In this document: one piece after another, positions 1 to 7,338 of the stretch
How the letters are laid out: the number at the start of each line of letters is the position of its first letter
Position numbering within the stretch: the stretch's first letter is position 1
DNA from: an uncultured Aquimarina sp.
GTDB taxonomy: Bacteria > Bacteroidota > Bacteroidia > Flavobacteriales > Flavobacteriaceae
Direction of reading: 5' to 3'
Length of the DNA: 64,000 nucleotides
Assembly (NCBI GenBank): GCA_947498705.1
Contig: CANMLW010000002.1
Coordinates: forward strand, 372,001 to 436,000
The notes under the pieces: generated by a model
Database searches by the model: none
The model's input: only the letters and a program-made list of their open reading frames with translations
What the model was told of the DNA's origin: nothing
Program-made: the position numbers and the translations under genes

Positions 1-1248
1 AAATTAATAGAAAACACGATTTCTAGTGTTATTCCTTTACATGATAAAAAAAATCTGGAGATTAGTATTAGTACAGATGATTTGTTAAAAAAACAGTATT
101 TGGGAGACCCATTTAGAATCAAACAAATACTAACTAACTTATTGAGTAATGCCTATAAATTTACAAACCAAGGGGCGATTACGGTTACGAGTAAAATTAT
201 CGAAAACGGATTATGCGAAAAACAATTGGTTATTGTAGTTAAAGATACTGGTATAGGGATCACAAAGCAACAACAGCAATATATTTTTGAAGAATTTTCG
301 CAAGGAGACGATGATACCGAAAAAAAGTATGGAGGTTTTGGTTTGGGACTAGCGATCACCAAAAAAATAATTAAACTTTTAAATGGTAAAATTACCTTAG
401 ACAGCGAGATTGATAAGGGAAGTGAATTTACGATTTACATCCCTATAAAAATTGCAACTTCTTTGGTTACAGAAGAAGATGCTCAGTTGTCTGATATTCA
501 AAATTTTAATGATAAAAAAGTACTCATTGTAGATGATGACCCCAGTCAATTGTCTTTGACCAGTGAGGTGGTTTCTTTGGCTGGTTTGACCTATGATATA
601 TGTAAAAATGGTCTTGAGGCGATAGCATCTTTAGAGTCAACTACATATGATCTGGTACTGACCGATATACAAATGCCAAAAATGGATGGTTTTGCTCTTA
701 TGGATCATATAAAGAGTAACTCACATTTATCAGAGCTTCCTGTTATTGCGCTATCAGGTAGAACAGATACTTCTATAGAAGTATATAGAAAGAAAGGGTT
801 TGCGGCTAGTTTAAGAAAACCATATGCACCTAAAGAGTTAATAGATTTAATTGCTACTCTATTTCATGGGGATTCGTCTAATTTCGAAAGTCTTACTTAT
901 GAAGATTCTTCAGAAGATCTTTATTCGTTAAAAGATTTAAAGCTTTTTGCGCATGGTGATTCTGAATCTCTATATGCAATCCTTGATACTTTTTATGACA
1001 GTACCATAGAAAATGTAAAAGCATTAAAAAAATTAATGGCAGAGGAGGATATTTTGGATATCAAGAAAGTAGCACATAGGATGTTGCCAATGTTTAAGCA
1101 AATAAAAGCAAAAGAAGTAGTTCCGATTTTAGAAAAATTAGAACATCCAGATCAATATGAGCTAGATACGCAAGCCATTTTAAACCTAACCAAAGAAGGA
1201 GTAGATCATATAGAAGAGTTACTTAGTAAACTGAAGGTAGAAAACTAA
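1..1248 (+). CDS. Hybrid sensor histidine kinase, C-terminal part (HATPase-REC-Hpt), 5' end outside window
   Basis: The reading frame is open from base 1, so the sensor and HisKA parts lie upstream of the window. The visible 415 codons hold a HATPase_c domain (N-box with LTNLLSNAYKFT, then DTGIG and GFGLGLAI boxes), a receiver domain with the phospho-acceptor Asp in TDIQMPKMDG (about visible codon 222) and conserved Lys in RKPY, and a C-terminal Hpt-like domain with the likely phospho-His in AHRML (about codon 359). This layout suggests a multi-step phosphorelay delivering phosphate to another regulator. The gene meets the NtrC-type regulator tail to tail with a 4-nt stop overlap, so that regulator is a plausible but unproven partner. 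Confidence 0.9.
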   Translation, partial: KLIENTISSVIPLHDKKNLEISISTDDLLKKQYLGDPFRIKQILTNLLSNAYKFTNQGAITVTSKIIENGLCEKQLVIVVKDTGIGITKQQQQYIFEEFSQGDDDTEKKYGGFGLGLAITKKIIKLLNGKITLDSEIDKGSEFTIYIPIKIATSLVTEEDAQLSDIQNFNDKKVLIVDDDPSQLSLTSEVVSLAGLTYDICKNGLEAIASLESTTYDLVLTDIQMPKMDGFALMDHIKSNSHLSELPVIALSGRTDTSIEVYRKKGFAASLRKPYAPKELIDLIATLFHGDSSNFESLTYEDSSEDLYSLKDLKLFAHGDSESLYAILDTFYDSTIENVKALKKLMAEEDILDIKKVAHRMLPMFKQIKAKEVVPILEKLEHPDQYELDTQAILNLTKEGVDHIEELLSKLKVEN

Positions 1249-2603
1249 AGACTAATATCGTACTGTTTTAATTTGTTGTACAGCGTTTTACGGTCAATAG
1301 AAAGCATTCTGGCAGCTTTGGCTTTGTTTCCGTTGGCTTTTTCGAGCGCGTCGAGAATTAGTTCTTGCTCATTTTGATTTTTAAATAACCCATAGGTTTG
1401 TTTTGTGTTATTAGGCGCATATAAGATATCATTGGGTAAAATATTCTGTGTAATCATATCACCTTGAGAAAGGAGCACAGAGCGTTTTACTACATTTTTA
1501 AGCTCTCTTAGATTACCTGGCCAGTTATATTTTTTAAAAGTATCCAGTACTTCATCTGTAAAACCAACGACATGTTTTTCTAATTCTGTATTTGATTCTT
1601 CAAGAAAATGGTTCGCAAAGAGCATAAGATCTTCTATTCTGTCTCGCAAAGGAGGAACTTTAATAGTAAATTCATTAAGCCTGTGATATAAATCTTCTCT
1701 AAAATCTCCTTCTTTTACTGCGTGACTTAAATCTTCGTTGGTAGCCACAATTACTCTAATATCTACTTCAATTTCTTTGTTGCTTCCTACTGGTTTTATT
1801 TTACGTTCCTGAAGTGCTCTCAGTAACTGTACCTGTAATTCGTAACTTAAATTTCCGATTTCATCAAGAAATAGCGTACCTCCATTAGCGGCTTCGAAAT
1901 GCCCCACTTTATCATTAACAGCTCCCGTAAAGGATCCTTTAATATGCCCAAAAAATTCACTGGAAGCTATTTCTTTAGGAATTGCACCGCAGTCTACCGC
2001 GATAAAAGATTTATCTGCTCGTTTGCTTGCTTTGTGAATACTACTAGCTACATATTCTTTACCGGTTCCGCTATCTCCTACTACCAAAACAGACATACGG
2101 GTTGGGGCAACCAATGCTACATATTCGTTTAGCTTTTTAGAAGCATCGCTAACCCCTCTTACAAATGAAGCACTAAGCGTTTGTGATGTTTTTGATGGTG
2201 TAGTTGTCTTTTTTTTCTTAGTAGTGTTTGTGCTTTCGGGTGTCGTTACCCGCAATGCTTTTTCTATGGTTTGTAATATAGTATCAGGATTAAAAGGCTT
2301 AGAAATATAATCAAATGCACCTTGTTTAATTGCATTAACTGCCATGTTAATTTCTGCATAACCAGTCATGATAATTACTTGGGTGTCAGAATTATGTTGT
2401 AGTATTTCATCTAAAACGGTAATCCCATCGCAGTCTGGGAGTCGTACATCTGCCAAAACAACATCAAAAACCTCTTGTTTTACCTTTTGTATTGCTTCGT
2501 TACCTAAAAAAGCCGTAGAAACTTCATATTCCTTTTTTTGAAGGAACGTTTTAAGCATGGTACAAAAAGCCACATCATCTTCAACAATAAGTATCTTAGG
2601 CAT
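1245..2603 (-). CDS. Sigma-54-dependent response regulator, NtrC family
   Basis: 452-aa regulator with the classical three-domain layout. The receiver domain spans residues 1-118 with phospho-acceptor Asp52 (LADVRLPD) and Lys102 (SKPF). A linker rich in Lys/Thr/Ser covers about 120-145. The AAA+ domain has Walker A GDSGTGKE at 176-183, the sigma-54 contact loop GSFTGA at 223-228 (Ser in place of the usual Ala) and Walker [11 protein letters not shown] at 241-250. A Fis-type helix-turn-helix ends the protein ([20 protein letters not shown]). It should activate RpoN promoters by ATP-driven remodelling. The target genes cannot be read from this window; I saw no clear -24/-12 element nearby. Confidence 0.95.
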   Translation of the reverse strand: MPKILIVEDDVAFCTMLKTFLQKKEYEVSTAFLGNEAIQKVKQEVFDVVLADVRLPDCDGITVLDEILQHNSDTQVIIMTGYAEINMAVNAIKQGAFDYISKPFNPDTILQTIEKALRVTTPESTNTTKKKKTTTPSKTSQTLSASFVRGVSDASKKLNEYVALVAPTRMSVLVVGDSGTGKEYVASSIHKASKRADKSFIAVDCGAIPKEIASSEFFGHIKGSFTGAVNDKVGHFEAANGGTLFLDEIGNLSYELQVQLLRALQERKIKPVGSNKEIEVDIRVIVATNEDLSHAVKEGDFREDLYHRLNEFTIKVPPLRDRIEDLMLFANHFLEESNTELEKHVVGFTDEVLDTFKKYNWPGNLRELKNVVKRSVLLSQGDMITQNILPNDILYAPNNTKQTYGLFKNQNEQELILDALEKANGNKAKAARMLSIDRKTLYNKLKQYDISL

Positions 2604-2735
2604 GTTTTAAAATTTAAGAAAAAACTAATATATAAAATTACGATTTAACTGCGATAATACAATTAGATTTAACAAGTTTTAAAATATATGATTTTAAACT
2701 TGTAGATTTAAAAAAAGAATTTGATTACATTCTAA

Positions 2736-2770
2736 GAAAAAAGAGACTCTTGGGATTGAGTCTCTTTTTT
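2736..2770 (-). terminator. Rho-independent terminator
   Basis: Near-perfect inverted repeat AAAAAAGAGACTC / GAGTCTCTTTTTT with a 7-nt loop and T-run on both sides. It lies just downstream of the small secreted protein gene at 2832-3170 (minus strand) and would separate it from the NtrC-type regulator. Confidence 0.85.
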
Positions 2771-2831
2771 AGCACTAAACAACTTTATATCGTCCTTGGT
2801 TGCAAAACGATATCCTTTTCTACCCCTAGAT

Positions 2832-3170
2832 TTAAGATTTATTGTCGTTTGGCTTTATTAATTTGCCATTAGCGCTTGCAAATACAACTATTGTATTATT
2901 ATTGTTATCCTGCAAGATGATCTTGTAGGTATTATCTTTTGACATATATGTTCTTGTGATATGTAATTTGCTAAAATCTCTGGCAATCATTTGCTGAAGT
3001 TGAAAAGACAATTCATGGCTATCAATTTCGGCATATTCTTGATGCTCATACTCGTATTCTTTAAACGCGACTTCATCATCATTAAGAATGGCTAATTCAT
3101 CCTGGCCTACAACACCCTGTGCCGAAAAAATACTTACTACAATTGCTACTATCATTGGTAACTTTTTCAT
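2832..3170 (-). CDS. Hypothetical secreted protein, 112 aa
   Basis: Short protein with a likely Sec signal peptide (MKKLPMIVAIVVSIFSAQG) and an acidic mature N-part (ELAILNDDEVAFKEYEYEH), followed by a segment with alternating polar and hydrophobic residues ending KLIKPNDN. The C-terminal half has the look of a small beta-rich periplasmic domain. I recognise no family. It is monocistronic, closed by the hairpin at 2736-2770. The ATG start is followed directly by the signal sequence. Confidence 0.7.
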   Translation of the reverse strand: MKKLPMIVAIVVSIFSAQGVVGQDELAILNDDEVAFKEYEYEHQEYAEIDSHELSFQLQQMIARDFSKLHITRTYMSKDNTYKIILQDNNNNTIVVFASANGKLIKPNDNKS

Positions 3171-3366
3171 TTTGGGTTATAATAAAAATTATTTTACGAT
3201 ATAGTATAAGTAATAACCATTCCAAAAGAGAGGAAAGGAATAATTATATTTTAAATACCTGATAGTTAGGTATGTATGTTTTGTGTGAGCCGCATAGTAA
3301 TATGTTGAAAAATGTAGAATACCCATAAAAGTGTAGAAATATTACACGTTTTTTCGAGGTGTGATT

Positions 3367-3768
3367 TTACATATCTGGCTTTTTACGGTGTACTTTTTTT
3401 AATGACTGTCTTTTTTTGTTCTCAAGTCTTTTTTTTACAGCTGCTTTAGAGGGTTTTGTGTTTTTTCTTTTTTTGGCAACATGAAGGTTTGTTTTTAAGA
3501 GGCTAACAAACCGTTTAATTACTAATTCTTTATTTCTGTGTTGACTTCGACTATCATCACAATGTAAAATTAATACGCCGGTCTTGGTAAGACGTGATGA
3601 TAGTTTTTGTGTGATGCGTGTCTTTTGATCCTGCGTTAATCCAGCAGAGGCCATCACATTAAACGTAAGTTCTATTTTTGAAGAAACTTTATTAACATGT
3701 TGGCCACCACTTCCAGAACTTCGAATAGCTTTAAATTTTAATTCTTTTATAAGGATCGAAGTGTTCAA
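3367..3768 (-). CDS. arfB: Alternative ribosome-rescue factor / release-factor-like protein (ArfB family)
   Basis: 133-aa protein with the peptidyl-tRNA hydrolysis motif GGQ in SSGSGGQHVNKVSSKIEL (residues about 17-34) and a very basic C-terminal tail (KKRLENKKRQSLKKVHRKK), the two hallmarks of ArfB/YaeJ. ArfB enters stalled ribosomes with its basic tail in the empty mRNA channel and hydrolyses the peptidyl-tRNA. No codon-recognition domain is present, which separates it from RF1/RF2. The start is TTG, inside a 4-nt TTGA overlap with the stop of the upstream DUF4301 gene, so translation is likely coupled. Confidence 0.9.
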   Translation of the reverse strand: MNTSILIKELKFKAIRSSGSGGQHVNKVSSKIELTFNVMASAGLTQDQKTRITQKLSSRLTKTGVLILHCDDSRSQHRNKELVIKRFVSLLKTNLHVAKKRKNTKPSKAAVKKRLENKKRQSLKKVHRKKPDM

Positions 3769-5330
3769 GAAAAAAGAGTTGTTTGATGTGCCGATTTAAG
3801 AAGATCATTTACTGTTTTAACAGGGTTAAAAGTAGTAAGAGGTACTTCTACAAATACGCTTATCCAGTTGGCCATGGCGCCATTCCACAATCCAGGAAGC
3901 TCTAATGCTTTAAGTACTTTTCCGTTCATAGTTTTGGTAGTGATAAAACCAGCTTCTGGATCAATAAAATCTAACAAATTGAATTTCTTTCCTTTGTAAT
4001 CTTTAACTCCACATACCAAATCTACCGGGTTAAAATGTGTAGAACTACTTAAGATTTCTTGTTGTCTGTGATCCTCTTTATTGATCTGCGGTCCTTCTAT
4101 AATCTGTAAAATTAATCTTCCACTTTCATGTTTGATCCAAAATGGACCTCCACCTGGTTCTCCTTCGTTAATAACCATTCCACAAACACGAATAGGACGA
4201 TCTAGAGCTTCTCGTAGAAATTGTAACTTATATTTTTCAGAAAATTTATCAAAATCTAATGGTAACCGAACATTAAGTTGTTGTACCAGAAACTTTTTAA
4301 TATCCTTAAGTTCTGCCTCTGTAGGGTTTTTTTCGTCGATAGCCTGTAGTATTCTAAATACTTCATCCTGGATTTCGATCAATTTTCCTGCAAGCACTTT
4401 TTTATAAGAAGATACCTCGTCCTGATATTTACGTACTACAACATTATCGATGTTTTTTATATAGATAATATCGGCTTCAAGGTCGTTCAAGTTTTCTATC
4501 AATGCTCCATGCCCACCGGGTCTAAATAGTAAAGAACCATCTTCGGTTCTAAACGGCTCATTATCTTCTGTAACCGCAATGGTATCTGTTTCTGGTTTTT
4601 GAAACGAATAGGTGATGTCGAATTGAGTATTTGTTTTTTCTTCTACTTTTTTTCTAATCCTTTCGAATTCTTCTTTAAAGCCATCGAGATGTTCTTTAGA
4701 AATAGTGAAATGTAATTTAGAAACTCCTTTATCTGTAGTGTTATATCCGGCGGCTTCATACAAATGTTCTTCAAAAGAAGTCGATATACTATCTTCATAT
4801 TTATGAAACGGAAGCAATCCCTTTGGAAAAACTCCATAGTTAAGCCCTTTTTCTTTTAGCATCATTTCGACAAATATGTACAGCTGCTTACCTTCTGATA
4901 AGGACTGAAATTTGGGGTATGCTTTTTTTACCTTACCCATTACGGTACTATAGAAAGGAAATTTTTCTAAACCAATAAGGAAAAGGCGTATCGCATTGGC
5001 TTTCTCATGATTGGTGTATGAGTTGAGACTTTCTTTTTCATAATTGTAGTTCTCTAGAAAACGAAATAATTCCTTGAACATTCGAGTAGCTGCCCCAGAT
5101 GCTGGTACGAACTTAATGGTCTCTAATCCTGATAGTCTGGCTTCATATAATTTTGATAATTCGGTTTGATAGTGTTCAGAGAATTTTAAAATACCATTAT
5201 CCAAAGTGGCTGGACTCCTTAATGCTACAAAAGGAATCTGGTTTTTAAACGTTTCTATTTGTATAAGTATTTTATCTACCGATAATCTTTTAGACTTTAT
5301 TAATTTAATGTCCTTGTCTGATATATTCAC
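3765..5330 (-). CDS. DUF4301 family protein
   Basis: 521-aa cytoplasmic protein without signal peptide or membrane segment. Phrases such as KFVPASGAATRMFKELF (residues about 76-92), LFRPGGHGALIENLNDL and GEPGGGPFWI match what I recall of the Bacteroidota DUF4301 family. The PASGAATRM and RPGGHGAL segments resemble nucleotide-sugar pyrophosphorylase-like loops, but the biochemical role is unknown. The start is GTG (NISDKDIKLIKSKRLS); no in-frame ATG occurs upstream. It forms a coupled unit with the ArfB gene. Confidence 0.8.
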   Translation of the reverse strand: MNISDKDIKLIKSKRLSVDKILIQIETFKNQIPFVALRSPATLDNGILKFSEHYQTELSKLYEARLSGLETIKFVPASGAATRMFKELFRFLENYNYEKESLNSYTNHEKANAIRLFLIGLEKFPFYSTVMGKVKKAYPKFQSLSEGKQLYIFVEMMLKEKGLNYGVFPKGLLPFHKYEDSISTSFEEHLYEAAGYNTTDKGVSKLHFTISKEHLDGFKEEFERIRKKVEEKTNTQFDITYSFQKPETDTIAVTEDNEPFRTEDGSLLFRPGGHGALIENLNDLEADIIYIKNIDNVVVRKYQDEVSSYKKVLAGKLIEIQDEVFRILQAIDEKNPTEAELKDIKKFLVQQLNVRLPLDFDKFSEKYKLQFLREALDRPIRVCGMVINEGEPGGGPFWIKHESGRLILQIIEGPQINKEDHRQQEILSSSTHFNPVDLVCGVKDYKGKKFNLLDFIDPEAGFITTKTMNGKVLKALELPGLWNGAMANWISVFVEVPLTTFNPVKTVNDLLKSAHQTTLFS

Positions 5331-5412
5331 CGTTTTCCTTGTATTAGTTGGTATATAGTACGTATTGTTTCTTGTAATCTTGTTTCTTATCTCCTAGCAA
5401 TCTAGTAATAAT

Positions 5413-5670
5413 TTATAGGAGTTTGTTTTTATAAACACTTTTTAAATCTATTAAACATCTGTCTCTTTCATAAGGTATATTTTGACACCCTCTGAGGTCA
5501 AAATAATTCAAGAGATATAAGTCATACTTTTTCTCCAGAGATGTTTTGTCAAGTATTTGGGGAACCGAACCGTTATAATGGGTTTCAGAGTATACTTTTA
5601 ATTCTAAAAGATTAGTGTCACAAAATAATAGATTTTTAACTTCTTTTGCAAGTTGATTTTCTAATTTCAT
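5413..5670 (-). CDS. Hypothetical protein, 85 aa, coupled to an upstream membrane peptide
   Basis: Soluble-looking 85-aa protein with no recognised domain: an amphipathic N-terminus (KLENQLAKEVKNLLF), a central VYSETHYNGSVPQIL segment and a basic C-terminus with two cysteines (RGCQNIPYERDRCLIDL). Its ATG overlaps the stop of the 40-aa membrane peptide at 5667-5789 in an ATGA arrangement, which supports a real two-gene unit. No function can be assigned. Confidence 0.55.
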   Translation of the reverse strand: MKLENQLAKEVKNLLFCDTNLLELKVYSETHYNGSVPQILDKTSLEKKYDLYLLNYFDLRGCQNIPYERDRCLIDLKSVYKNKLL

Positions 5671-5789
5671 TTACCAAAAGTAATATAGGCTATATAAACA
5701 AAAAGTAAAGTAATTATAAAGATTTGGGTTCTTGTCTCTTTTTCTTGATGGTGAGCTCTTATGATAAGTGTGTTGTGCTTGTTATCCAT
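5667..5789 (-). CDS. Candidate 40-aa single-pass membrane peptide
   Basis: ATG at 5789 opens a 40-codon frame beginning MDNKHNTLIIRAHHQEKET and ending in a hydrophobic stretch (IFIITLLFVYIAYITFGK) long enough for one transmembrane helix. The TGA stop shares four bases (ATGA) with the start of the 85-aa gene. A TATATTTG promoter element lies 11 nt upstream of the start, which would leave a very short leader. Size, membrane helix and coupling resemble small type I or regulatory cassettes, but no known family was recognised. Confidence 0.45.
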   Translation of the reverse strand: MDNKHNTLIIRAHHQEKETRTQIFIITLLFVYIAYITFGK

Positions 5790-5799
5790 CTTTCGAATT

Positions 5800-5807
5800 C
5801 AAATATA
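5800..5807 (-). promoter_or_regulatory. Bacteroidota -7 promoter element (TATATTTG)
   Basis: On the minus strand TATATTTG fits the TAnnTTTG consensus of Flavobacteriia and lies immediately before the 40-aa peptide start. No clear TTG -33 box is at the usual spacing. Confidence 0.4.
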
Positions 5808-5943
5808 ACGGTCATGTGGGCTCATGATAAAGTAATACGATTTATGGATGATCATTGTAATTATAAATAAACATGCCCCGCTTCTCCTGTATTTGTAATT
5901 TCTGTTGGATAAATTGAAAATCAGAACTGGTTATAGGATAAAA

Positions 5944-5978
5944 AAAGAAGGTATCTGTTACGACAGATACCTTCTTTG
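5944..5978 (-). terminator. Rho-independent terminator after the lipoprotein gene
   Basis: Perfect stem AAAGAAGGTATCTGT / ACAGATACCTTCTTT around a TACG loop, flanked by A-run and T-rich sequence. It ends the TonB receptor-lipoprotein operon 24 nt after the lipoprotein stop. The remaining 130 bp up to the peptide promoter (5808-5943) show nothing recognisable. Confidence 0.85.
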
Positions 5979-6001
5979 TATGTATTGTTTATGCTTGTTG
6001 C

Positions 6002-7306
6002 TTATAGCCTGGTCCAGTCAGAGGCCCAGGTTCCGTCGATTGCCAACGCTCCTGCATAATTAGCAGCATCAAAAAATGCTCCTAATGTAGAAGGATCAAA
6101 GTTATCTACTCCATCGACAGCAGTTGTATATTCATATACTCCTTTAAAACCACTTATCTCAAAACTTTCGGGGATGTCTGTTCCTGATGTGGCTTTTGAA
6201 TAATTGTTATAAGTAGCAAAGTTTTCTAAAGCTACTGTTGCAGTACCATCACTATAATCAAAAGAAGTTTCGTTATCGATTATAGAATTACTGATAATAA
6301 GGCTTCCGTCGTTAAGGTTTGTAAATGTTTGATCATCGTTAAGCTCAACTCCTTTTGAAGGGAATCCTTTTATGATTAGATTGTAAATCTTTGCTTTTGT
6401 TCCTCTTCTAAATAAGATTCCTTTGTTTTTTCCGTCACCATCTTCTGCTCCTATTAGAGTGATATTAGATAATGTTGGATTCGAAAAAGGTGCCGCTGCA
6501 TTATTTGATTTTAAATTATCCGCTTCGATACCTCTGTCTCCTGCAGTTGTAGTTTGTTGGGCAATCCAGAATTGTCCGTTTCCAGACCATCCATCGGTCC
6601 AGTCAAAAGAATCATCTCCTGCTCCTGTTACCACTGCATATTTCAGGTTAACCGTTCCTCCAAAAAATTCGATACCATCATCATTACCGTTAAAAGTCTG
6701 GATGTATTCTAAAGTAGTTCCGTTACCAACACCGTAAAGAGAAAGACCATTATATTCTGCATCAGCATTTATTTTTCCTCCTGTATACTCTAAACGCACA
6801 TATTTTAAGATACCAGAGTTATCTGCAGCATCGGTACCTCCATAAGTAAGGTTAGCTACTTCTGTAGTAGCTACAGTTCCTCTGTTAATAGGTGCTTTAC
6901 CTGCTAATAATAATCCTCCCCAGTCTCCTGCATTAGGAGTACATTCTTTAGAAGTAAAAATGATAGGTTGGGTAGCAGTACCTTCTGCTATAATTTTGGC
7001 TCCCTGCTTAATTGCTAGGTATGCGAATACTCCTCCTTCGCTACCGGCAACAATTTTGGTACCTGGCTCTATAGTTAGAGTAACTCCTTCAACGACAGAT
7101 ACTCCTCCTCTTAACTCATATAATTCGTTAGCAACAAGTGTACGGTCTGTTGTTATTTGTCCTTCAAGAATAACAGTGTCTGCAGCATCACCACAGCTGT
7201 CAAGATTAATTACAATGTCACCTATGCTGTCTTCCTTGACAGTACAAGCGTTAAAGATGAACGCAGTTGTGATAGCAATTACTGCAAAAATATTTCTAGT
7301 TTTCAT
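6002..7306 (-). CDS. Surface lipoprotein, beta-helix-like, partner of TonB receptor
   Basis: 434-aa protein with a lipoprotein signal peptide (lipobox IFNAC, Cys at about 20). The mature part is rich in short beta motifs with Gly-Asp turns (EPGTKIVAGSEGGVFAYL, GDWGGLLLAGKAPINRG, NGNDDGIEFFGGTVNLKY) typical of right-handed parallel beta-helix surface lipoproteins. Homologues in Flavobacteria are often labelled 'multidrug transporter' with no basis I know of. It follows the TonB receptor gene by 32 bp and is probably its co-transcribed outer-membrane partner. The phosphate genes nearby suggest a role in capturing a phosphorus source, which is inference. Confidence 0.75.
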   Translation of the reverse strand: MKTRNIFAVIAITTAFIFNACTVKEDSIGDIVINLDSCGDAADTVILEGQITTDRTLVANELYELRGGVSVVEGVTLTIEPGTKIVAGSEGGVFAYLAIKQGAKIIAEGTATQPIIFTSKECTPNAGDWGGLLLAGKAPINRGTVATTEVANLTYGGTDAADNSGILKYVRLEYTGGKINADAEYNGLSLYGVGNGTTLEYIQTFNGNDDGIEFFGGTVNLKYAVVTGAGDDSFDWTDGWSGNGQFWIAQQTTTAGDRGIEADNLKSNNAAAPFSNPTLSNITLIGAEDGDGKNKGILFRRGTKAKIYNLIIKGFPSKGVELNDDQTFTNLNDGSLIISNSIIDNETSFDYSDGTATVALENFATYNNYSKATSGTDIPESFEISGFKGVYEYTTAVDGVDNFDPSTLGAFFDAANYAGALAIDGTWASDWTRL

Positions 7307-7338
7307 TTTATATAATGATTAATTTTTAATTCTAATTT

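Noticed and set aside
1899-2132. Plus-strand frame inside the NtrC-type regulator
   Set aside because: Antisense to the conserved AAA+ core; no independent evidence.
6002-7306. Multidrug transporter
   Set aside because: A common label for homologues, but the protein has a lipobox and beta-helix-like motifs and no transmembrane helices.
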